Shown here: positions 46,552 to 58,155 of the stretch, piece by piece
Layout: every line of letters begins with the position of its first letter
How positions within the stretch are numbered: the stretch's first letter is position 1
Assembly (NCBI RefSeq): GCF_040529335.1
Contig: NZ_CP159534.1
Coordinates: 2,294,001-2,358,000, forward strand
Reading direction: 5' to 3'
Source of the DNA: Streptomyces sp. HUAS MG91
Lineage (GTDB): Bacteria > Actinomycetota > Actinomycetes > Streptomycetales > Streptomycetaceae
DNA: 64,000 nucleotides
Translations under genes and position numbers: made by a program
Notes under the pieces: generated by a model
Database searches by the model: none
What the model saw: the letters and a program-made list of their open reading frames with translations, nothing else
What the model was told of the DNA's origin: nothing

Positions 46552-48489
46552 GTGGACACGACCCTTCAAGACCCGCTGCTCGGGCATGTGCTCGACAACA
46601 GGTACCGCATCGACGCACGCATCGCGGTCGGCGGGATGGCCACGGTCTACCGGGCCGTGGACACCCGCCTCGACCGCGTGCTCGCGCTCAAGGTGATGCA
46701 TCCGTCGCTGGCGGCCGACGCCTCGTTCGTCGACCGGTTCATCCGCGAGGCCAAGTCGGTGGCCCGGCTCTCGCACCCCAATGTGGTGGGTGTCTTCGAC
46801 CAGGGCACCGACGGCCCGTACGTCTATCTGGCGATGGAGTACATCGCGGGCTGCACGCTCCGCGACGTCCTGCGCGACCGCGGGGCACTGCGGCCGCGCG
46901 CGGCACTCGACATCCTGGAGCCGGTGCTCGCCGCGCTCGGAGCGGCGCACCGCGCGGGTTTCGTGCACCGCGACATGAAGCCGGAGAACGTGCTGATAGG
47001 GGACGACGGCCGGGTGAAGGTCGCCGACTTCGGCCTCGTCCGCGCCGTCGACACGGTCACCAACACCACGGGATCGGTCCTCGGCACGGTGTCCTATCTG
47101 GCGCCCGAGCAGATCGAGCACGGCACGGCGACGCCCTCGGTGGACGTCTACGCGTGCGGGGTCGTCCTGTACGAGATGCTCACCGGCGGCAAGCCGCACC
47201 TCGGGGACTCCCCCGCGCAGATCCTGTACAAGCACCTGAACGAGGACGTGCCGCCGCCCTCGGCCGCCGTCCCCGGCCTGCCCTACGAGCTGGACGAGCT
47301 GGTCGCCTCGGCGACGGCGCGCACGCCCGGGGTCCGGCCGTACGACGCGGTGGCGTTCCTCGCCCAGGTCCGCGCGGCCCGGGCGACGCTGTCCGACGCC
47401 CAGCTGGACGCGGTGCCGCCGCAGGCCCACGAGACGGAGCACGTGGGGGCCGACGACCGGACGAGCGTGATCCCGCGCGCGGCCGGCGCCACCTCGGTCC
47501 AGCTGCCGCTGCCCGTCCAGGACGAGGAGCAGTACCACCGCACGAGCGTGCTGCAGACCCCGCCGCCCATGCCGCCGGCCCCACCGCGCGGCACCGGCGG
47601 CCGTCCGCGCCGCGGCCTCTTCGTGATCATCGCGGCGGTGCTGCTGGCCCTGGGGATCGGCACGGGCGTCTGGTACATCAACTCGGGCCAGTTCACCAAG
47701 GTCCCCAGGATCCTGAGCCAGAGCCGGGCCGAGGCCGAGCACCGCGTCGAGGCGGCGGGCCTGAAGGTCGGCACGGTCACCGAGAAGTACAGCGACGCCT
47801 TCGACCGGAACTCGGTCATGGGCAGCGACCCGGCGCCCGGCAGCCGCATCAGGGACAACGGCACGGTGAACCTGACCGTGTCCAAGGGCCCGAAGACGGT
47901 CAAGGTTCCCGATCTCAGGGGCACCCCGCTGGACAGGGCCAGGAGCGGGCTCAAGGGCGCGGGGCTCTCGCCGGGCATGGTGACCAAGGCGTTCAGCGAG
48001 GACGTCCCCAAGGGCTCCGTGATCAGCTCGGACCCGAAGGCGGGATCGACGCGCAACGCGGGCGCGGCGGTCGCCCTCGTCGTCTCCAAGGGCTCCCCCG
48101 TCGACGTCCCGGACGTCACCGGCGAGTCCCAGGAGGAGGCGGTCGCCGATCTGGCGGACGCGGGCCTGAAGGCGAGGATCGCCGCGGAGCGGGTCAACTC
48201 GGACGAGGACAAGGGCGATGTCGCCGAGCAGTCGCCGGGCGAGGGCAAGCAGCTCGCCGAGGGCGACACGGTGACCCTGACGATCTCCAAGGGCCCGGTC
48301 ATGGTGAAGGTCCCGGACGTCACGGGCATGAAGGTCGACGAGGCCACGTCCACGCTGGAGGACGCCGGGTTCCAGGTCGACGAGGACCGGGGACTGCTCG
48401 GGCTCTTCGGCGACCACGTGGACAAGCAGTCCGTGCAGGGCGGCGACGAGGCCCCCAAGGGATCGACGATCAAGATCACGATCAGGTAG
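46552..48489 (+). CDS. PASTA-domain Ser/Thr protein kinase (PknB/PknL type)
   Basis: A 645-residue receptor kinase. The N-terminal Hanks-type kinase domain (about residues 18-280) has the ATP lysine in LALKVMHP, the catalytic loop HRDMKPENVL, DFG in VADFGLVRA and GTVSYLAPEQ. A Thr/Pro-rich juxtamembrane segment and one membrane helix (about 357-378) follow. Four PASTA repeats (about 383-645, e.g. VKVPDLRGTPLDRARSGL) would bind peptidoglycan fragments or lipid II outside the cell. The start is GTG 46552. It is distinct from the PknB located near ftsW/pbpA elsewhere in actinobacteria. Confidence 0.94.
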   Translation: MDTTLQDPLLGHVLDNRYRIDARIAVGGMATVYRAVDTRLDRVLALKVMHPSLAADASFVDRFIREAKSVARLSHPNVVGVFDQGTDGPYVYLAMEYIAGCTLRDVLRDRGALRPRAALDILEPVLAALGAAHRAGFVHRDMKPENVLIGDDGRVKVADFGLVRAVDTVTNTTGSVLGTVSYLAPEQIEHGTATPSVDVYACGVVLYEMLTGGKPHLGDSPAQILYKHLNEDVPPPSAAVPGLPYELDELVASATARTPGVRPYDAVAFLAQVRAARATLSDAQLDAVPPQAHETEHVGADDRTSVIPRAAGATSVQLPLPVQDEEQYHRTSVLQTPPPMPPAPPRGTGGRPRRGLFVIIAAVLLALGIGTGVWYINSGQFTKVPRILSQSRAEAEHRVEAAGLKVGTVTEKYSDAFDRNSVMGSDPAPGSRIRDNGTVNLTVSKGPKTVKVPDLRGTPLDRARSGLKGAGLSPGMVTKAFSEDVPKGSVISSDPKAGSTRNAGAAVALVVSKGSPVDVPDVTGESQEEAVADLADAGLKARIAAERVNSDEDKGDVAEQSPGEGKQLAEGDTVTLTISKGPVMVKVPDVTGMKVDEATSTLEDAGFQVDEDRGLLGLFGDHVDKQSVQGGDEAPKGSTIKITIR

Positions 48490-48559
48490 TGCGCCGGGCC
48501 CGGGGCGAGCGCCGCCCCGGCGCCGGGCCGCCCGCGGCCACCATGGCACCCTGGGCCTG

Positions 48560-49423
48560 GTGAACAGCAGCATCCGCAACCCGATCGGCGGTCACGTCCC
48601 CGTGGCCGGCGGCCTCGCCTCCGTAGGACTGTCCTACGCGCGCGACCTCAGGGCCGAGACCGTCCAGGTCTTCGTCGCCAACCCGCGCGGCTGGGCCACT
48701 CCCACCGGCAATCCCCGGCAGGACGAGGAGTTCCGCGCCGCGTGCGCCGCCGAGAACATCCCCGCGTACGTCCACGCGCCCTATCTGATCAACTTCGGGT
48801 CGCACACCGAGGCCACGGTCGAGAAGTCCGTGGAGTCGCTGCGCCACTCCCTGCGGCGCGGCCGTGAGATCGGCGCCCTGGGCGTGGTCGTGCACACCGG
48901 TTCCGCCACCGGCGGCCGGCCGCGCGAGGTCGCGCTGGCGCAGGTCAGGGAGCACATGCTGCCGCTGCTCGACGAGCTGACGCACGACGACGATCCGTTT
49001 CTGCTCCTGGAGTCGACCGCCGGGCAGGGTGCGTCGCTCTGCTCGCGGACCTGGGACTTCGGCCCGTACTTCGACGCGCTCGACCGGCATCCGAAGCTGG
49101 GCGTCTGCCTCGACACCTGCCACATCTTCGCGGCGGGCCACGACCTGACCGGTCCGGCCGGCATGAAGCAGACCCTCGACCTGCTGGTGGAGACGGTCGG
49201 CGAGGGCCGCCTGAAGCTGATCCACGCCAACGACTCCAAGGATGTCGCGGGCGCCCACAAGGACCGGCACGAGAACATCGGCTCCGGCCACATCGGCGCC
49301 GACCCGTTCCGCGAGCTCATGGCGCACCCGGCGACCGAGAACGTTCCCCTGGTCATCGAGACGCCCGGCGGCAAGGAGGGGCACGCCGCGGACGTGGCCC
49401 GCCTCAAGGAACTGCGTCCGTAG
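48560..49423 (+). CDS. nfo: Deoxyribonuclease IV (AP endonuclease)
   Basis: A 287-residue TIM-barrel zinc endonuclease (EndoIV family) that cleaves at abasic sites in DNA. The zinc-binding motifs are recognisable: AYVHAPYLINFGS, VVHTGSATGG, LDTCHIFAAGHDL, IHANDSKDVAGAHKDRHENI and the C-terminal VIETPGG. The length is normal. GTG 48560 was chosen as it precedes the family N-terminus by a few residues. It is downstream of the kinase gene by 70 bp on the same strand; a functional link is not evident. Confidence 0.93.
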   Translation: MNSSIRNPIGGHVPVAGGLASVGLSYARDLRAETVQVFVANPRGWATPTGNPRQDEEFRAACAAENIPAYVHAPYLINFGSHTEATVEKSVESLRHSLRRGREIGALGVVVHTGSATGGRPREVALAQVREHMLPLLDELTHDDDPFLLLESTAGQGASLCSRTWDFGPYFDALDRHPKLGVCLDTCHIFAAGHDLTGPAGMKQTLDLLVETVGEGRLKLIHANDSKDVAGAHKDRHENIGSGHIGADPFRELMAHPATENVPLVIETPGGKEGHAADVARLKELRP

Positions 49424-49445
49424 CGATTGTCCCCCTCGGGGCGGA

Positions 49446-49462
49446 ATACCCCTGGGGGGTAT
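49446..49462. promoter_or_regulatory. CsoR-type copper operator
   Basis: ATACCCCTGGGGGGTAT consists of perfect seven-base arms ATACCCC and GGGGTAT around TGG. It closely matches the CsoR copper-sensor operators known from streptomycetes (TACCC...GGGTA). It lies 47 bp before the DUF4396 start, where it could overlap the promoter. No csoR gene is in the window. Confidence 0.72.
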
Positions 49463-49508
49463 ACGGTTCTTTTCGGTGACAGGAACCGTGACGGACGCTG
49501 GGGGACCC

Positions 49509-50036
49509 ATGCGGCACGACGAGCACACCGCGCAGCAGCACACGCAGCACACGCAGCACAGCCACGAACACACGCACGACCACCATCACGGGACCGGCAG
49601 GGTCAGCTGGTCGACGGCGGCCCAGGCCACCCTGCACTGCCTCACCGGCTGCGCCATCGGCGAGGTCCTCGGCATGGTGATCGGCACCGCGCTGGGCTGG
49701 GGCAATGTCCCGACGATGGTGCTGGCGATCGTGCTGGCCTTCGTCTTCGGCTACTCGCTCACGCTGCGCGGGGTGCTGCGGGCGGGCGTCGGTTTCCGGA
49801 CCGCGTTCCGGGTGGCGCTCGCCGCCGACACGCTGTCGATCGCCGTCATGGAGCTGATCGACAACGGGGTCGTCGCCCTGTGGCCGAGCGCCATGGACGC
49901 CCACCTCGACGACGTGCTGTTCTGGGGCGCCCTGGCCGTGTCCCTCGCGCTGGCCTTCGTGGTGACGACGCCGGTCAACCGCTGGATGATCGGCCGCGGC
50001 AAGGGCCACGCGGTGGTGCACCGGTACCACCACTGA
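49509..50036 (+). CDS. His-rich DUF4396 membrane protein, probably copper-linked
   Basis: A 175-residue integral membrane protein. The cytoplasmic N-terminus has 11 histidines in its first 27 residues (HEHTHDHHH and others). Four membrane helices follow, the first containing TLHCLTGCAIGE with two cysteines and a histidine. The DUF4396 family has no established function. The His-rich tail, the Cys/His pair and the CsoR-like operator upstream all point to copper handling; that is inference. ATG 49509 is used; an in-frame GTG at 49476 is possible but would bring the start nearer the operator. Confidence 0.85.
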   Translation: MRHDEHTAQQHTQHTQHSHEHTHDHHHGTGRVSWSTAAQATLHCLTGCAIGEVLGMVIGTALGWGNVPTMVLAIVLAFVFGYSLTLRGVLRAGVGFRTAFRVALAADTLSIAVMELIDNGVVALWPSAMDAHLDDVLFWGALAVSLALAFVVTTPVNRWMIGRGKGHAVVHRYHH

Positions 50037-50063
50037 GGCGGGGCTCCCGGGGCGGGACCGGGC

Positions 50064-50696
50064 TCAGAGCTCGGGCCCTTCCCCGGGCCCCTCCTGGTAC
50101 GAATAGCGCTGCTCGCGCCACGGGTCCCCCACGTTGTGGTACCCGCGCTCCTCCCAGAAGCCCCGCCGGTCCGCGGTCATGTACTCGACGCCGCGGACCC
50201 ACTTGGGGCCCTTCCACGCGTACAGGTGCGGCACCACGAGACGCAGCGGGAAACCGTGCTCGGCGGTGAGCTGTTCACCGCCCTTGTGGGTGGCGAAGAT
50301 CGTGCGCTCGGAGACGAAGTCCGAGAGCCGGAGGTTGGAGCTGAAGCCGTACTCGGCCCAGACCATCACATGGGTGACGTCGGGGGCCGGCGGTGCCAGT
50401 TCGAGCACGGTCGAGGCCCGCACCCCGCCCCACTCGGCGCCGAGCATGCTGAACTTGGTGACGCAGTGCAGATCACCGACCACGGTGCCGTACGGCAGCG
50501 CCGAGAACTCCTCGTGGTTCCAGGTGTGCTTGTCGCCGTCGGCGGTGGCCCCGAAGACCCTGAACTCCCAGCGCTCGGGGCGGAACTTGGGCACCGGTCC
50601 GTAGTGCGTGACGGGCCAGCCGCGCTGCAGACGCTGTCCCGGCGGAAGCTCCTGCTGCGCCGCTCCCCCAGACTCGCGTTCCACCGGATGACCCAT
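50064..50696 (-). CDS. Sulfite-oxidase-like molybdopterin oxidoreductase
   Basis: A 210-residue protein with the sulfite oxidase/YedY molybdopterin fold. The molybdenum-ligand cysteine lies in GDLHCVTKFS. FPLRLVVPHLYAWKGPKWVRG and the C-terminal FWEERGYHNVGDPW match the short actinobacterial members. There is no heme domain and no twin-arginine signal, so it is probably cytoplasmic. ATG 50696 has GGAGG only one base upstream, an unusual spacing, but matches homologous N-termini (MGHPVERESGG). It is convergent with the DUF4396 gene, 27 bp away. Confidence 0.85.
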   Translation of the reverse strand: MGHPVERESGGAAQQELPPGQRLQRGWPVTHYGPVPKFRPERWEFRVFGATADGDKHTWNHEEFSALPYGTVVGDLHCVTKFSMLGAEWGGVRASTVLELAPPAPDVTHVMVWAEYGFSSNLRLSDFVSERTIFATHKGGEQLTAEHGFPLRLVVPHLYAWKGPKWVRGVEYMTADRRGFWEERGYHNVGDPWREQRYSYQEGPGEGPEL

Positions 50697-50872
50697 GCCT
50701 CCATCCTGACAGACCCCGGGCAGTGGACGTGACCACGCGGGCGCCGGCGGGCGACAGTCGATCATCGATTCGGGCAACTCCTACTAAGCGTGCACTTACT
50801 GGACGGGTTTCCGCCCCGGTGCGAGGATGCGCGAAACCTGCCCAGTCCACCCGCTTGGAAGGAGCCTCTGCG

Positions 50873-51352
50873 ATGCAGGGCGACCCCGAGGTCATCGAAT
50901 TTCTCAACGAGCAGCTGACCGCCGAGCTCACCGCGATCAACCAGTACTTCCTGCACGCGAAGATGCAGGAGAACTTCGGCTGGACGAAGCTCGCGAAGTA
51001 CACCCGGGCCGAGTCGTTCGACGAGATGAAGCACGCGGAGGTACTGACCGACCGGATCCTCTTCCTGGACGGCCTGCCCAATTACCAGCGGCTCTTCCAC
51101 GTCCAGGTCGGTCAGACGGTCACTGAGATGTTCCAGGCCGACCGGCAGATCGAGGTCGCGGCGATCGACCGGCTGAAGCGGGGCATCGAGGTGATGCGGG
51201 CCAAGGGCGACATCACGTCCGCAAACATCTTCGAGTCGATCCTCGAGGACGAGGAGCACCACATCGACTATCTCGACACGCAGCTGGAGCTGGTGGAGAA
51301 GCTGGGCGAGCCGCTGTACATCGCGCAGCTCATCGAGCAGCCCGAGAGCTGA
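50873..51352 (+). CDS. bfr: Bacterioferritin
   Basis: A 159-residue heme-containing ferritin that stores iron as a 24-mer. The ferroxidase ligands are at the standard numbers: Glu18, Glu51 and His54 are visible in the first two helices, and EDEEHHIDYLDTQ carries the later pair. Met52, the heme ligand, is present (FDEMKHAE). ATG 50873 has GGAAGGAG nine bases upstream. It is convergent with bfd, whose product would reduce it to release iron. No iron box was seen in its own 5' region. Confidence 0.96.
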   Translation: MQGDPEVIEFLNEQLTAELTAINQYFLHAKMQENFGWTKLAKYTRAESFDEMKHAEVLTDRILFLDGLPNYQRLFHVQVGQTVTEMFQADRQIEVAAIDRLKRGIEVMRAKGDITSANIFESILEDEEHHIDYLDTQLELVEKLGEPLYIAQLIEQPES

Positions 51353-51368
51353 TCGGTCCGACAGCCGG

Positions 51369-51608
51369 TCAGGCCGCTTCGGGGAGTTCGGCCCGGGGTG
51401 CGAGTGCCACCGCGGCCTCGCCCTGCTCGACGAGTTCCCTGCGGGGGCACGCGCCCCGGCCCAGCAGTGCCTGGATCCGGCGGACGCACGAACCGCAGTC
51501 GGTGCCGGCCTTGCAGGCCGAGGCTATCTGGCGGGGCGTGGAGGCACCGTCGTCCGCGTGCTTCCTGACCTGCGCCTCGGTGACGCCGAAGCAGTTGCAG
51601 ACGTACAC
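51369..51608 (-). CDS. bfd: Bacterioferritin-associated ferredoxin
   Basis: A 79-residue [2Fe-2S] protein. The cluster cysteines are in MYVCNCFGV and GTDCGSCVRR, the CXC...CXXC spacing of Bfd. It passes electrons to bacterioferritin to mobilise stored Fe3+ when iron is scarce. The start is GTG 51608 with GGGAGG ten bases upstream. A C-terminal extension of about 25 residues beyond the cluster domain is Ala/Glu-rich. It lies tail-to-tail with bfr and has an iron-regulator box 65 bp upstream. Confidence 0.93.
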   Translation of the reverse strand: MYVCNCFGVTEAQVRKHADDGASTPRQIASACKAGTDCGSCVRRIQALLGRGACPRRELVEQGEAAVALAPRAELPEAA

Positions 51609-51672
51609 GCGGGTTCACCTCCCGGTCGGGACGAAGTCGACGCTCATCAGTGGTGCCGTCCCGATTTGTCGG

Positions 51673-51691
51673 TGAGGCTAACCTAACCTTA
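51673..51691 (-). promoter_or_regulatory. Iron box (DmdR1/IdeR/DtxR type) upstream of bfd
   Basis: On the minus strand the site reads TAAGGTTAGGTTAGCCTCA. It matches the 19-bp consensus TTAGGTTAGGCTAACCTAA at 15 positions. It lies 65 bp before the bfd start, so bfd should be repressed by the iron-loaded regulator and expressed in iron limitation. Confidence 0.88.
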
Positions 51692-51715
51692 CCCGGCCTC
51701 CCGGGAGCACAAAAG

Positions 51716-51756
51716 TGCCGTGGGGCGCGGATCCCTGTGATCCGCGCCCCACGGCA
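51716..51756 (-). terminator. Terminator of the DAHP synthase gene
   Basis: A perfect 18-bp stem (51716-51733 with 51739-51756) closes a five-base loop. On the minus strand it is followed by CACTTTTG, a short T-run. It separates the DAHP synthase transcript from the bfd promoter region. Confidence 0.88.
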
Positions 51757-51776
51757 TGACGCGTGGTCGCCGAACG

Positions 51777-55306
<3,530 letters not shown>

Positions 55307-56277
55307 TAGTCGAGGACGTTCTTCACCGTGGCCTCGATGATCTGCCCGACCGCGTCCACGGTGTAGTACGCCTGGTGGGACGTGACCAGCACGTTCGGGA
55401 AGGTGACGAGGCGGGCCAGGGTGTCGTCCTCGACCACGTCGAGGGACTTGTCGAGGAAGAACAGGCCCGCCTCGGCCTCGTAGACGTCGAGGCCCACGCC
55501 CGTGAAGCGGCCCTCGCGGAGCTCGGCGACCAGCGCCTTGGTGTCGATGAGGCCGCCGCGGCTGGAGTTCACCAGGATCGCGTCGTCCTTCATCGTGCGC
55601 AGCGCGGCGGCGTCGACGATGTGCTCGGTGGCGGGGAGCAGCGGTACGTGCAGGCTGATCAGGTCGGCCTCGGCGAACAGCTGCTCCTTGTCGACGTACT
55701 TCATGCCGAGGGCGGTGCAGTTCGGGTTCTCGGCGACGTCCCAGCCGAGCAGGTTCATGCCGAAGCCGTGGGCGATCCGGGTGAACGCCTCGCCGATCTT
55801 GCCGGTGCCGAGGACGCCGACGGTGCGGCCGCGCATGTCGCGGCCCATCAGGCCGTCGAGGCGGAAGTCGAAGTCGCGGGTGCGGATGCTCGCCCGGACG
55901 ATGCGCCGGTTGACGGCCATCACGAGGGCCCAGGCGAACTCCGCGACCGAGTACGGCGAGTAGTACGAGACCCGGGACACGGTCAGGCCCAGGCGCTCGG
56001 CGACCTCCAGGTCGATGTTGTTGAAGCCGGTGGAGCGCTGGGCGATCATCTGCGTGCCGCCGGCCGCGAGGGTCTGCAGGACACGGTTGTTCAGGGTGGC
56101 GTTGACGCTGGTGGAGATGATCTCGTAGCCCGCCGCGATGGGGGCCGTGTCCTCATTGAGGAAGACGTCGAGGCAGCGGACGTCGTGATGCCCCGCGAAG
56201 GCCTTCTCGATGAGGGGCTTTTCGTCCGATTGCACACCAAAAGCGAGAATCTCCATGGGGTGAGTCTAGGCCGATCA

Positions 56278-56321
56278 AGCCCCTCCGGCGATTGAGGAGC
56301 GGGGTCCGGGGCGGAGCCCCG
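56278..56321. repeat. 44-bp dispersed intergenic repeat, copy 2
   Basis: Identical to 6725-6768. Here it fills most of the gap between the pfkA stop (56330) and the ldhA start (56256). Unlike copy 1 it lacks a matching left arm, so only its internal hairpin (GGGGC-GGA-GCCCC) remains. Confidence 0.85.
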
Positions 56322-56329
56322 GAACCACC

Positions 56330-57358
56330 TCAGCCGAAGAAGACGCCGACCTCCTCGTAGAGCGCAGGGTCGACGGTCTTCAGCCGAGCCGTCGCCTCCG
56401 CGATGGGCACCCGCACGATCTCGGTCCCCCGCAACGCGACCATGGCCCCCCAGTCCCCGTCCCGCACGGCGTCGATCGCGTGCAGCCCGAACCGCGTGGC
56501 CAGCCAGCGATCGAAGGCCGACGGAGTCCCTCCGCGCTGCACATGGCCGAGAACGGTGGTGCGGGCCTCCTTGCCGGTGCGCTTCTCGATCTGTTTCGCC
56601 AGCCATTCGCCGACCCCGGACAGCCGCACGTGCCCGAAGGAGTCGAGCGACTCGTCCTTGAGGACCATGTCGCCGTCGCGCGGCACAGCGCCCTCGGCGA
56701 CGACCACGATCGGCGCGTACGAGGCCCGGAAGCGGGAGGTGACCCAGGCGCAGACCTGATCGATGTCGAAGGGCTGTTCGGGTATGAGGATGACGTTGGC
56801 GCCGCCGGCGAGCCCGGAGTGCAGGGCGATCCACCCCGCGTGCCGGCCCATGACCTCGCAGACGAGGACCCGCATGTGCGACTCGGCCGTGGTGTGCAGC
56901 CGGTCGATCGCCTCGGTCGCGATGCCGACGGCCGTGTCGAAGCCGAAGGTGTAGTCGGTGGCGGAGAGGTCGTTGTCGATGGTCTTCGGAACGCCGACGG
57001 CGTGGACGCCGTACTCGTCGGTGAGGCGTGCGGCGACGCCCAGGGTGTCCTCGCCGCCGATCACGATGAGCGCGTCGACCTCCTGCGCGGCCAGGTTCTC
57101 CTTGACCCGGCGGACCCCGCCCTCCGCCTGGAAGGGGTTGGTGCGCGAGGAGCCGAGAATGGTGCCGCCCCGGGGCAGGATGCCGCGGACCGCCGGGATG
57201 TCGAGACGGACGGTGTCGTTCTCCAGGGGACCACGCCAGCCGTCCCGGTATCCGACGAAGTCATAGCCGTACTCCTGGACGCCCTTGCGGACGATGCCCC
57301 GGATGACGGCGTTGAGCCCGGGGCAGTCGCCGCCGCCGGTCAGTACTCCGACCCTCAT
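56330..57358 (-). CDS. pfkA: 6-phosphofructokinase
   Basis: A 342-residue phosphofructokinase of the group III / mixed-substrate branch. Motifs are LTGGGDCPGLNAVI, VIGGEDTLGVA, PKTIDNDLS (catalytic aspartates), EVMGRHAGWIAL and LGHVQRGGTPS. GGEDT, rather than the GGDGS of classical ATP enzymes, is usual in actinobacterial Pfk. Streptomyces has several paralogues; this one sits beside the aro/trp and two-component genes. The start is ATG 57358. Confidence 0.94.
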   Translation of the reverse strand: MRVGVLTGGGDCPGLNAVIRGIVRKGVQEYGYDFVGYRDGWRGPLENDTVRLDIPAVRGILPRGGTILGSSRTNPFQAEGGVRRVKENLAAQEVDALIVIGGEDTLGVAARLTDEYGVHAVGVPKTIDNDLSATDYTFGFDTAVGIATEAIDRLHTTAESHMRVLVCEVMGRHAGWIALHSGLAGGANVILIPEQPFDIDQVCAWVTSRFRASYAPIVVVAEGAVPRDGDMVLKDESLDSFGHVRLSGVGEWLAKQIEKRTGKEARTTVLGHVQRGGTPSAFDRWLATRFGLHAIDAVRDGDWGAMVALRGTEIVRVPIAEATARLKTVDPALYEEVGVFFG

Positions 57359-57410
57359 CGCGTAACTCCCTTGTCACGGTGAGCAGTTCAGGAAACTGTC
57401 CCGCGCGGCG

Positions 57411-58112
57411 TCACGCGTCGTCCAGACCCCGTTCGATCGCGTACCGGACGAGTTCGACGCGGTTGTGCAGCTGGAGCTTGCCGAGGGTGTTCTGCACGTG
57501 GTTCTGCACCGTGCGGTGGGAGATGACCAGCCGCTCGGCGATCTGCTTGTAGCTCAGGCCCTTCGCGACCAGGCGCAGCACCTCGGTCTCGCGGTCGGTC
57601 AGCTCGGGCGCCTTCGGCCCGTTCGTGTCGGCGGCGGGCGCGGGCTCCGAGGCGAGGCGGCGGTACTCGCCGAGCACGAGCCCCGCGAGGCCGGGCGTGA
57701 ACACCGGGTCGCCGACGGCCGTGCGGCGCACCGCGTCGATCAGCTCGTCCGTCGATGCGGACTTGAGGAGATAGCCGGTCGCGCCGGACTTCACCGCCTC
57801 CAGGACGTCCGCGTGCTCGCCGCTCGCGGACAGCACCAGGACGCGCAGCGCGGGGAACGCGGCGACGAGCTCCTTGCAGACCTGGACGCCGGGCTTGGCC
57901 GGCAGGTTCAGGTCCAGGACGAGGACGTCGGGGGCCGCGGCCCGGGCGCGGCGCACCGCCTGCTCGCCGTCGCCCGCCGTGGCGACGACGTCGAAGCCCG
58001 CGGCGGCCAGGTCGCGCGCGACGGCGTCGCGCCACATCGGGTGGTCGTCGACCACCATCACTCTGATCGCCTGCTGTCCGGCCGGCTCCTGCTCGGCACG
58101 CTGTTCGCTCAT
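57411..58112 (-). CDS. LuxR/NarL-family response regulator
   Basis: A 233-residue response regulator. The receiver domain has acidic residues in VMVVDDHPMWRDAV and the phosphoacceptor Asp in DVLVLDLNLPAKPG. The C-terminal LuxR helix-turn-helix is LTDRETEVLRLVAKGLSYKQ (in part) followed by ISHRTVQNHVQNTLGKL. It begins 43 bp after the histidine kinase stop, so the two form one operon. The regulon is unknown. Confidence 0.95.
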   Translation of the reverse strand: MSEQRAEQEPAGQQAIRVMVVDDHPMWRDAVARDLAAAGFDVVATAGDGEQAVRRARAAAPDVLVLDLNLPAKPGVQVCKELVAAFPALRVLVLSASGEHADVLEAVKSGATGYLLKSASTDELIDAVRRTAVGDPVFTPGLAGLVLGEYRRLASEPAPAADTNGPKAPELTDRETEVLRLVAKGLSYKQIAERLVISHRTVQNHVQNTLGKLQLHNRVELVRYAIERGLDDA

Positions 58113-58155
58113 CGCTCCTGTCCCGCCTTCCCCCGTGCGGCCCTGCCGGGCCGGT

